From the NCBI GenBank assembly GCA_037176845.1, contig JAYKXP010000002.1, positions 434,001 through 498,000 on the forward strand: 64,000 nucleotides of DNA, written 5' to 3'. The translations under genes were made by a program, and so were the position numbers. Below are positions 1-10,544 of the stretch, piece after piece (position 1 is the stretch's first letter; each line of letters starts with the position of its first letter). The notes below the pieces were generated by a model. It was not told where the DNA came from, ran no database searches, and saw nothing but the letters and a program-made list of their open reading frames with translations. The DNA comes from Paramarasmius palmivorus (lineage: Eukaryota > Basidiomycota > Agaricomycetes > Agaricales > Marasmiaceae).

Positions 1-453
1 AAATCACATCTAAAACGACAGGATTTCTACCTGTTTAGGCAGGTGACATGACAGTTTATATAAAAAAATAAATAGGAAAATTAATTCGCATCGGCGTCCG
101 AGGGGAGTCGAGACTGTGCTGTGCTGGAAGTTGCGCAGGGAATGACCGAAACTTGGTTACAAGGAAGGACTGGAAACGAGGTGGAGATTGGAGACTACTG
201 AAAGTGCGAGTAGTAGTTGAAAGAATCCAGTTAGATTCTTAGTGATTCCTAGTCTAGAGTAAATCTAGGGAAGATGTACACAAGATGAGCAAGCCCGCAG
301 TGACTCCATTCGGAGGTTATTAAATCGGAAATCGGGGCGTGTGACAGGTACCTTATCAACCAAGCGCAAAAACAAAACAAGGAATGGTTAGAATTATGTA
401 AGCACCCGATTCAGATCTTGGTTCTACGCCTGAAAAAAAGATGTGAAAGGGAA

Positions 454-460
454 TATATAA
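454..460 (+). promoter_or_regulatory. TATA-like box upstream of the Ser-rich gene
   Basis: A TATATAA heptamer lies about 70 bases before the first ATG of the Ser-rich gene. It is followed by a CT-rich leader (about 480-526), a common fungal promoter layout. There is no experimental support, and an AT-rich heptamer can occur by chance. Confidence 0.4.
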
Positions 461-526
461 CCGCCCTGGACCTCCAGTTACATCCGTTCTCCCTCACCTC
501 AGTTTTCCCTCAGTCCTCTCCCCACA

Positions 527-1688
527 ATGTTCCGCACAAGTTCTCCCTATTCCTCGTTCTTCATGTCTGGCTTCTCCTATAACGAGGAGGAAGACTTTGA
601 GCCTGACTTCCGCCGTCGTGGTTCTTTGCCAACGGACGGTAGCTCGTCTGCAAAGGCTCCTATACGTCGTGGAAGGAAAACTGATCAGGAGAGGAGTTTT
701 CTGTCTCTCGATCTTGCTGAGAGCGTCTCTGGTTATTCTTTCCCTGCACCTACATCGTGAGTGTCATATCTTCTCGACGTCATTGATCCGAGTTACCTCG
801 AATTTTTCTGGAATTTTTCTGATTTTCTTTCGTTTTTTTTTTCTCAGGTCTGCACCGGCGTTACGCTCGCACACTTCAAACGCTTCTCTTCGCAGTGTAA
901 ACAGGACAGTGCCTTCACCAAAGCCTGCTCCTTCATCTTCATTACCATCTCTCCCAACGCCATCTTCGTCTCGAACTCCTTCGAGATTACCAACCATTCC
1001 ATCTGTTTCTGATGTCACTTCACTTCCCAGTGAACCCATCTCACCTGCACCTTCATCTACCCTTCTTCCGTCATCACCGAGTGTGAAAATCATCGCACCC
1101 AAGCCCAAAGCTCTCTCCATCATCTCACCTGCGCCTAAACTCGCTCAACGCACCAACTCTACGCGTACTACTTCTACCGTCTCAACGCGGTACAGACGCA
1201 CGAGACGTTCCGATGCTCTCGCTCGTCTCGAAGGCCGAGGTGCAAAGAGAAACTTCATGTCCATGTCAGATGATGAGGAGGAAGAAGACGAGTCGTTCCT
1301 TGACATTGCGCAGGAGATGAGTCCTCGAAGGGGCAGCATCAGTTCCAAGTGGAGAAGCAGTTTCTTTGGTTTCGGTGACGAGAATGCTGCACCAGCACCG
1401 TCTATCAACCACAGGCACTCGCATTCATCACCATTGCCGACACCTTCCGCGCTCGACTTCTCTGCCATCGAGAAGCCTGCCAAGGTCGATGTCCCAACAT
1501 CTGCTGTTTCTCCGACAGAGTCCCGACTATCCTTCTTCTCGTCATCGCCTTCAAAGAGCGGACGCCGACGGTCACGGACACTCATCTTTCCTTTGACGTC
1601 CTTCATTGACCTCACAAAGGGAGCCGACTCTGACGACAAGCGAGACAGCGGACGATGGAGAAGCTTCATCGAAATCGCCAGCCTCTAA
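527..1688 (+). CDS. Ser/Pro-rich hypothetical protein, two exons
   Basis: I do not recognise this protein. Predicted exons are 527-756 and 848-1688; the intron has GTGAGT and TTCTCAG ends, and the phase fits exactly, giving 356 aa. The N-terminus holds an acidic patch (EEEDFEPD) followed by Arg clusters. The middle is low-complexity Ser/Pro/Thr, with another acidic run (DDEEEEDE) near residue 240. The C-terminus has basic SGRRRSR and ends RSFIEIASL. No signal peptide, membrane segment or catalytic motif is visible. The composition suggests an intrinsically disordered, probably phosphorylated, nuclear or cytoplasmic regulator, which is inference. A long antisense ORF over the same bases reflects codon bias and is not a gene. 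I chose the 527 ATG because it precedes the phase-matched intron and follows a TATA-like box and CT-rich leader. Confidence 0.75.
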
Positions 1689-2560
1689 ATCACCACCGTC
1701 TAACTTAACATCATTTGTTTTCGACACTTGCTGGCATACCCTTTCGGTTTATTTGCTATCACGCACACATTGCTTTGTACCACCAGCATCACTACTTTCG
1801 CCTTCACTTGTTCATTTTTTGGGTTTATTTGCTCTTTCACCACAACCACAGACGCATATTCTTTTCTCTGCACCTTTGTACCTTTCTTTGTATCATCATC
1901 ATTGGCTCTACCATCACCATCACCACCACTTTCTTGACACACACACATGCATCCCGATACTGAACTCTACTCTTCCCCTTCTAATGTGTGTTGTACCAAC
2001 AAAATTTCCCCTCGACAAACACACTCTCGACACTCGTACTCTACGTTATTCCTTATTATCCACGCAACCCAATTGAATATCGTACACATTCTCTCGTTTT
2101 AAAAAGCACATTGGTGCATGCATACTTTACCCACCCACTTAGTCCTTCTTTTATTTACAAACCCCGTCGTCGTCTACGGTACGACGTACTGTTACTCTCA
2201 TTTAGTCTGCCAACCAACAACCAATGGACTTTTGGACTTTGTTGTACCTACCGCCTCCCGCTCTTCTGTGTATATAGAATACCAGTACCACTCGTTACAT
2301 ACCTCACACTCATCGTTGGCATACATACATACTCGAAAAAGAATTTTTTGTATGTAGTTGTCCGTAGCTTTTTGTTGCTTTATTGCAATTGAAGATTAGT
2401 TGAACATATACCTTTGCGCGAAACAAATATGAGAGTCTGCCTTCTTCGTTGAGATATTCAAACGGACAATCGCGTTAACCGCTAAACTCGATCTCAGAGC
2501 TCAAATTCAAAGCTCGGCTGTTTTTCCCTTTCATTGAGTTGAGGGTTTTCTGCTTACTAT
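1689..2560. other. Pyrimidine-rich 3' flank, no gene seen
   Basis: Strongly C/T-biased on the + strand, with short CAT/CAC simple runs around 1890-1935. Several ORFs occur only because pyrimidine-rich DNA lacks stops. It is probably the 3' UTR and terminator region of the Ser-rich gene. Confidence 0.5.
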
Positions 2561-5551
2561 TCGCAATCCTTATCTCTAACAACGGTCACGGTGCGGGGGC
2601 GCCGCACTTCGAAGAAGCTCTAGTACGTTTCGTTTAGGTTTGGTCTCAGGTCTGTAACCACGGGCGCCGCTCTGAGTGGAGTCAAGTTGGAGTTTGTAGT
2701 ATCGTACTAGACTAGGTAAATTGACTGCCTTTCTAGCAAAGCTACCCATAAATATCATGATCATCGAAACCTTCTCTTCGAGCCGACCAACATCCGGTAT
2801 CCATGTCCATGTCGGTGTAACTTTGGGGGTTTAACCATGTTTGTAAGTACTTACTTGGACAGTGCAGTACTGTAGGCTTCAGAGGTAAGTGAGGGAAGAT
2901 ATCGAAAGGTTCAAAAGTAAATCAAGGCGTATGATCGCGATTCGGAGCCAGGCCAAGCTAGCTGATGACCTCTTCCTCCTGGTCTCGACCTCTTACGGTT
3001 GTTCCCTAATATCTGATTATCCCCGCAAATCCGTTCGTCCGCTCGCCTGCCGCCTGCGCCTTCCGACGTCATATATCGTAGCCCAGAAGGGATTAGCGTG
3101 TATCGTCAGGGCGGGCTAAGGTGTCCGAATGGCAAGTGCGAGAGAGCAATCCCTTGGTTTCCGGAGACTAGATAATGGTAGACGACATCCATCCAACGGA
3201 TCTTACAAAGTTGCAGCTAGGGTCGGAAGGTTGGGCTTTACGACGGGATTCGGGATTCGGGAGCGCGCTAGTGAAACGTTTAACGAAAACGAATGGTCCT
3301 GCGACTGCGACCGTGTAGAATCGCAGCCGAGTCCCGATAGAGAAAAAAAACTTCCGGTAACAGTGAACTTGCTTCCGGATAATAATATCCAGGTACAGCC
3401 TCCGAAGGGGAGGCGCAGCCACCAAAAACATGCATAGTAAAATTAGCCACTGTAGTGGAGTAGGTACCGGTTGTCGTCAAGGGGAAGGTTGAAAATCCCC
3501 ACATTGAGTGGAGTATGTGAGTGCCTCCTGCGAGTCGCGAGAGAAAACATGGACGTGTGGGGAATGGAAGGGAGGAGTCCAATAAACCGGACGGTGTAGC
3601 AAGTCCGAGCCAAGAGGAGAGTGGATGCCTGTGAGGGAAATCTCGCCTATCCGGAGAACACAAATGAGCACCGGTACCGTAGCAGAGTATATCAGTGCGT
3701 TGGAGCGTAGAAATCCGGACTTGGTGTCTTTCGTTGGAGAGGTGAGAGCCACCGTTACCAGTCTACATGATGTCTCGTTGAGAAATCGTACAATAAGGGT
3801 AAATGTAACAACATGCCTTGGAGTAAGTAGCTCTGAAAGTTCAGCCACAGTTGCCACTTGACCAGTTGCCACTAACCTACAATCGGCACGATCTCCGTAC
3901 TTGTGGGATGAAGTCAAAGCGGCCCTGAGTGCTGCGATGATCACAGTCAGTCACAGTCTCAGCCAGCGAGGGATTGTGAAAGGGACACGGCGTCACAGAC
4001 GTACTCCGTACATCGCGGAGTCGGAAGTTGACTGGCAGGACACTTGTACGAGGATGTACAGGCCCTATTCGCCTCATCCCGCACCTTACGATGGCCCTGC
4101 GTATTTGAGATGCTAGGATGATACCAAGGGCGGTAAGCAAGCGGCCTCAGCTCAATCCTGTGGATCCGCCAAGCGTGGGCGCATAAACATAAATCGCTGC
4201 TTGTCAAGCACCGGAATGCAGACCAAGTCGGAGACCGCTAAGAAACAGGGATGATGTTGTGAGTGAATGATGGAGGGTTGAAAACACCAAGTCTTCAAGT
4301 GTGACCAGACACTGCCGTCGACTTGAAGCCATATGAGTATACTTACACTGCGTGTAGACATCCAGTAAAACAGAACACTCGTTTCTCGACTTCTCGGTCA
4401 GAGAATTGCCTTTCTAGCGTGTAAAAAAGACCTGGGTCTTGTATTCAGTAAAAACGCTTAACGGACTTTGCAGAGATGTTTAAATTTATGCGTTTGATGA
4501 TTTGTGATGTCGGTGTTCGGCCCTGTTTACGAACGAGATGTAAGTGACACGATTGTGGCACGATGACCATGTGCTCACTATGAGCTCACGTACCAGTATT
4601 TCCTGTGTAGCGGTACTGAGGTGTAGAATATGGGATCCGCTACGGGCCCGTCGGTCCTTTCTTCCATGCCTTGGCCTTGTCTCTAGGAGCGCTCGATGTC
4701 GCCTCCCGAGCAGGACCAGCATTTGTCAAGAGAGACATGATGATAGGCATAAACAGTATCAGCAATCGACTGATTGACTTCGGGGTCGGTGACAACCGGC
4801 GCTCTAAAATGACCCGACATACATATCTGGCCTGATCCCTAACAAAACGGATTCACAACTGTATAGAACTTCAACAAAAAACGGTTTACCTTTGATATGA
4901 CATGAGATTCTATAAATACGACTGTTCGCAGTGTCGAGTAAGCATATTTTGTTCGGCATCAGTCAACACCATCGTCTTCTTGGTCACTGAGTACTTTACA
5001 TTCACGATGAGAAGTAACCTGTCCACAAGGAATCAGATGTGCTGTCGAGAGACAATAGAGACTGTGTAATTACGCGGAAAAAAGGTTTTAGGCTCACCAG
5101 GCATGTTACATGGGCGTCTCAAGTAGATGTTTTCCGAGGGATTCTGATAACATGAGTGAGCCCGCGTTAGGTAGAGCAACTTCGTCCCGACTCGTTCACT
5201 CCTTGTATCGAGGCACAAAGCTGTCAAGCATTCTGTTGTACAGCAAAAACGCGGGTTTTCGTCATTTTGAAGATGCGCCGAAGTGTTCTGAGTAAAGGGT
5301 CGCGGAATCAGTATTAGGTAGCATGCCAACAGCCAAAAATCATTATACACACCTTCGAACTTCTGGACACTAGGATGAACGCCTCCAACAAAAGTATACT
5401 GTGCAGTTATTGATGGTCACACTGGATCAAGCACGGGCTCAGAGTGTCCAACATACGTATGATTGAGACGCGGGTATACAAGATGAAGCACAATCTGCAA
5501 CAATTAGAGACATCTCATTCATCAACATTCTCCACTCTGCATAGTTCCAGC
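2561..5551. other. About 3 kb without a supportable gene
   Basis: ORFs here are under about 155 codons and overlap on both strands. None shows a recognisable domain or can be extended by phase-matched introns. I see no RNA gene or repeat. It may hold a non-coding or orphan transcript that sequence reading alone cannot detect. Confidence 0.45.
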
Positions 5552-7268
5552 TCAGCTCGGCGGTGTTTTGCCAATCGAGCTTCCAACCTAGGATTCGCTG
5601 TTCATCACCCGCGGGTGTAGGAGTAGAGACTAAATCTCACCTTGACCAACGTTTCCAGTGCCTTGTCTGAATTCTTTACGAGGTCCTCATCAAACCTGGG
5701 TGCAGTTCAGAACACTGGAATAACGACAAGACCAAATGTGCACTTACACAATGCATCCTTTTGAAAGGACCATAACCACCGTACTTCCACCGTACGCGAA
5801 GTATCCCAACTCTTCACCTCTCTGAACGGTCTGGCCCTTCTCTGCACCTTTCGTCCACCTGACACTTCCGACGAGTAAGGCGCCCACAGCCACAAACGCG
5901 ACGCGTTTCTTTGTGGCAGTGTGGGTGAGATACAAAACGGATCGTACGTTCGAAGTCAGCACGTCGAAGTCTTGGTTGATGGCTTGAGGGTTGACTGTAG
6001 AACGGTCAGTCGAGGTTAATTCAAAATCAGGGGAAATTACATACCTGTATAGTATTGACCGTCTATGTTGGTGATGTCACCGACGGTGCCATCAATAGGA
6101 CTATGAAAACGGTGATAGTCCTGAGGTGCTAGACGGAAGATAGCGACAGAACCTCCATCGAACTCCTTGGCTAATGGCGAATCGGATGGTACCTGGAGGA
6201 GATGGGGTATATCGAAGTTGGCTCCCTTGACCCTATGAATCTGGTCAGTACGTGTTTCCGACCAGAGATATTCAACAAACCAAAACTTTCGAGATAGATC
6301 GACCGTTTGATAGACTACCAGTCGACAATCGGCTGCGCTGCAAATTCCGCGAGGATCTTCCGCGTTTTGAACAGGACGCGCGCCAGGTTTGAGTTTCCTG
6401 CAATAGCCGTGCTGAGAATCTTCCTATAGACGAGAGTAACAGTCCAGATATACCTGAAGAAGAAATCGTTGAAGCATTTGTAGGCCTGGAAGTTGGGTTC
6501 GAGTAGTTCATCCAGCCGGATCGCGTAAGTGGCGATAAATGAAGGGATAGATTGGATGGATTTTGGACTATCATATATTTTCCCTTGCTAATCGCAGTTG
6601 AGTGTTGTTCGGTTACGATGCGAGTAATGCGACACACCTTCACCGAAACATCTTTGAGGAGCCGTCCGACCGTCTTGTTCTTCAGGATGTCTATCTGCAT
6701 GTCTCCGTAGAAGAGCTAACAGACTGCTTGAGTATTTGAGTGTATCGTTGAAAGAAGATACGCCCTACCAAGTGCATTCCGATTCTGATGAGGGGACCCA
6801 TATTGAGTCACAGAGCACCAGAAAAAAGAGCAACAGCACGCACCTAGCATAGATCGGCATGCTCTCAAATATCAGTGCCCCCGTATCCCTCACGACTACA
6901 AAGTTCCCAATGTGATATTTCGCAGCAAGTTTCTCGAGACCAGGGACAAGCTTGTCCAACCAAGGTATCCTGTACAGCGTCATTGGGTGTGCATGTGTTG
7001 TATGACTGACATCCCAGTCCGATGCTGAACGCTCCACCAGTTCCTCCAAGGCCTTCGCTAATTGCCCTGGTTCGACGTCGGGCAAGCCACCAGGCTCAAT
7101 CTTCTCTAGAGGTTTGTCGGCTACGTCCTCTGCTTTGAGAGCAGTGACCATAATGGGTGGCTCGTTGGATCTCTGCTCATCGCGACTAGCTCGATGCCTT
7201 GTGGGATGTATAAGCGCTTCCTTGAGGGATGCTGGCCATGCAAGTCCGGGTATAGTGCAGAGAGCCAT
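5552..7268 (-). CDS. Phosphatidylserine decarboxylase-family protein, nine exons
   Basis: PSD-family enzymes decarboxylate phosphatidylserine, or in some fungal relatives an amino acid, using a pyruvoyl group made by self-cleavage at an internal Ser. Predicted exons (minus strand): 7268-6844, 6784-6769, 6715-6638, 6587-6454, 6397-6281, 6232-6045, 5994-5748, 5695-5641, 5587-5552. All phases match, giving 431 aa. Landmarks in order are PIYARIGMHLLFYG, then KIYDSPKSIQSIPSF, DLSRKFWVKGANF and the conserved QDYHRFHSPIDG (about residues 294-305). The cleavage motif GGST is at 388-391, so Ser390 is the likely pyruvoyl precursor. A 16-nt micro-exon encodes most of RIGMHL. I see no mitochondrial presequence or N-terminal membrane segment, so it is unlike the classical mitochondrial Psd1 and may be a soluble PSD-like enzyme. 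Its substrate cannot be told from sequence; psilocybin-pathway PsiD is also PSD-like, but no other pathway genes lie here. Confidence 0.88.
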
Positions 7269-8949
7269 GGGGGAAGGAAGGTGGGAGCATCAGCTATTGT
7301 GTGAAAGCGCTAATATAACAGTCGTGGAAACTAAGGAAAACCCCTAATGGCACGATCTAAATAGAGTTAACGTACCATGTTTTTTTACAGGACTAGCCAG
7401 TCTGAGCATTGTAATGGCCTATTTCTGTCCATACCGTCCAGCCCCCTCTTCATTTTGCTAATTCTGCCAGGTATGGGAGTGCAAGGGTGAGGATAGATAA
7501 AATAGAATTGCAGAAGTAGTTCCACTCACATCCTCCTTGGCGATCTCAGAACCATAATGTATCGAGGCTTGAGCTGGTTGCCGAGGAATTTAGTGTCAAG
7601 TATTTGAAAACCCAAAGTGCTTGTGGAAACGGGCGGTTTTCCTTGCGGTCGCGGCCATGCTTCATCCGACGTTCTTGGAATAGATCTCTGAAAATAGTCA
7701 GGATCGAAGCGCAGCCCCGCAGCAAAACTTACTACATGTGCCTGAGTTAACCTTCAATCCCAAAGGATGAAAGTTAAGCTTGAGTGGCGACAGTGAGGTG
7801 TCTGCAAGGAAATTGAAGTCAGTCTCAAAAAGCATCGATTCAGGGCATAACTCGCACCCTAACAAGCCCTTTCTGAAGTTTCTCCCTACATTTGCAGTTT
7901 GCGACGAATACGTACAACTCTCAAAATACGCGGCTGATACCATTAGGCGGGGGATTCGTCGAAGAAGGAAAGAGAAGGTAAGTAGTACCACCATGGTGGT
8001 TTATCGTAAAGTCATTTCGCGATCACATGTCCTAGAATGCTGTACTTTATCTCGTCGCGTCAGACGTCTCATACAGCAAAAATCCCTGTTCAACATCTTG
8101 AATCATGTAGCCAGTCATTATATTCATCATCAAATAGATCTACAAGGTTATGAACCTGCTTTCTTGACTAAAGAAGGCCGATGTGCCAAGTGGAAAGGCG
8201 GAACGCGGTGACGCAGTACTTGGAATACCATGCACGCTGGGAGCGACCCAAGCTAAATCAAGAGTCCATCCGAAGGCAACGATACGTAGGCACCGTTCCA
8301 ATATAACATAGGTGCTTGTAATCACCAAATCTCCAAGTGACACTTCTGCAAGTTCTACGCCGTGAGATTAAACCCAAGAGCCGGTCAAATTCTCCTTCAC
8401 GACGTTCAGAAAGGTCCGGATTGGTTTGTCGCTCACTCGTGGCCTGTAGCGGTGCTGGCATGTGTCGCCCGAGTCATTCGTTTTAACTTGAGTATGGCTT
8501 TTCAATCGATTCCAGAGCCTTTTACGGTGTTGACATTAAATGGTGATTTTCAGAGAACAGATCGTCCGGACAACGCGATCTTCTATACTCAAAGAAACGG
8601 TGAACTTTTGAAACCAACAGAGACTGATTAAGGAAGGAATGAACGCACCAAAAGTGGCCACAGCAGCATGCTTGCACAATCTCTTCCGAGTCCGGATACC
8701 TGGCAGTGAAAGAGGATAGAATATAAGGATATCAGAAATGGTGTCGTCTCAGTGCTAAGCGCTAAGAAAGCGGGTTGGGTGTGCTCGAACCTTTTCACAC
8801 GTTTTTTTTTTCGACTTTCTTTTCATCCGCCATCGACTCAAAAAATGCGAAGGCGTGCATAGCTCCCAGAGATTCTCAGTAAGCTATGCCCAATTCATCA
8901 CAAAGAGATAGGCTCTGATCTAAATCGTTATCGTCGGTGCAGGTAAACA
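7269..8949. other. Intergenic, no gene supported
   Basis: ORFs of up to 143 codons lie in several frames without domain content or phase-matched introns. A TATA-like TATAAGG near 8722 lies about 230 bases before the F-box-like gene and could be part of its promoter. Confidence 0.4.
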
Positions 8950-10280
8950 ATGCATTTCCCACCAGAAATTCTCGATATCATTATCGGATATATATCCGAC
9001 AGACACACCACTCTACACGCATGTACCCTCGTATCCCGTGCTTGGCTCACCGTCGCTCGAAGATTCACGCTGGAAACATTCCACACCGGAAGTCATCCCG
9101 AGAAACGACTCCAAGCCTTGAAGGAACTTCTTGCTTCTCCACATACGACCATACATCTCCTCAAACCCAAACATCTCTCCGTTGACCGACCCTCCTATCG
9201 TATGAATGGCGGTCGGGATGCACGTTTCTTTGTCCTGAAATGGTACACGATGTTACAAGTGACCGGCAAAAGTGGATGTCCCGCGCTTGCACAGACGCTA
9301 TTTGGATCAGTGCAAAGGTTGGACATACGAGATAACTCAGAAGATAAAGGGGAGGAGCCAAACAAACCCACTCGACGCGATCGATTCACATTTCGTTTCC
9401 CTTCGCCGAAAAGACCCGACGACACTCCTGCCATTCCTGACGTTGCCGAATACTCATTCCTTCGGCACTTCACCTCCGTAACTGCACTGGAGCTGAGTTG
9501 GGTCAACTTCGACTCTTCTGCTGACTTCTGGGACATGATCAGAATCTTTGCTCCTACACTCAAGAAATTGCGCATTGGCACGCTTACGCATGGACCACCG
9601 ACGTGATCATGAAGCCAGTGCTCAGACGATTCGCACCATCCGATTTCCAGAGCTCCTCGACATTCATCTCGACCTCGGGACTGGCAACGTAGCAGACTGG
9701 ATCCACTACTGCAATTCATCTCCGAAACTCCAAAAGCTCACTTGCCTTTACTACCCCTCACTCACTGCCGCAAACGTTATGGTGGGGGCAGCTATGCCAT
9801 CGGTGGTCAATTTACTTGCATCTGTCCCCTGGCTGCAGGAATTCGATCTTTGGGTAGATGGCCAGAGTGATACTGCGTGTGAAATGGGTAAGACGATCCA
9901 AAATCTACCCGCAGGGCACTATTCTGATCCTTCAAACTCTAGCCAGGTACTTCTGTCAGCGCTCTCATGTCCTGGACAAGATGACTTCAATGACCCGTTT
10001 GACGCTTCGCTTTCCATATACCACCTTCTCTTTGCAATGCCTGCCCCCCAATCTTGTTTCCTTGCAGCTCCCAGATATAGCGGGGTTCAGAGATGAAGAG
10101 TACGCAAACCTTAGCCGCCTACTTCAAACCTCGACATCCTCTTTGCCGGAGCTCGGCTTTGAGCTAGTAGTTGAAGTTCCTGAGGAGTATAGGGGCTCGA
10201 TGTGTGAGCCAGTGCGCATCAAACTTGCCGAGAAGTGTCTTGAAGAGTTTGCTGCCTCGGTTCCGTGCGCTACCATTTGA
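8950..10280 (+). pseudogene. F-box/LRR-like gene with one frameshift
   Basis: The N-terminus starts FPPEILDIIIGYISD and continues to LVSRAWLTVARR, a clear fungal F-box-like helix set of the kind that links substrates to Skp1 in SCF ubiquitin ligases. Leucine-rich segments follow (LEFSW-, LRIGTL-, LQKLTCL-, LTLRFP-like). The C-terminus IKLAEKCLEEFAA matches the usual end of these basidiomycete proteins. The reading frame shifts by one base near 9590-9604: the first frame ends at a TGA at 9604, while the homologous second frame runs through HEASAQTIRTIRFPELL. No GT..AG intron of usable length explains this. A second frame change is a normal 55-nt intron (9888-9942, GTAAGA..CTAG). There is therefore a single lesion, so this is either a young pseudogene or a one-base sequence error. 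Confidence 0.7.
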
Positions 10281-10544
10281 GCGTTGTTAAGGCCAGAATA
10301 CTTGTACGATGAGGGTTGTGATGATCCAAGCTGCTGCTGCTAGAGCTCTGTATGGCTTGCATTCTCATTCTTTTCTTGGACTCTTAGAACATTACCGAAC
10401 ACCGTGACTTATTGTACTGAACCAGCGTTTGTAATAGTAGTGTATTGTGAAGCATTGGCCTACATATACTTTCAAGGACTACACAACACTTGAAACATCG
10501 CGCATCGGGGCAATAGCCCCCAGTGCGTCCAATCCTTGGGTCGT

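Noticed and set aside
1145..1669. 174-codon antisense ORF over the Ser-rich gene
   Set aside because: It mirrors Ser/Pro codon bias of the + strand gene; the + strand has a phase-matched intron and upstream promoter signals.
2561..5551. Several 80-155 codon ORFs as orphan genes
   Set aside because: They overlap each other on both strands, have no domains, and cannot be joined by plausible introns.
9888..9942. Second frameshift in the F-box/LRR gene
   Set aside because: A 55-nt GTAAGA..CTAG intron accounts for it in phase.
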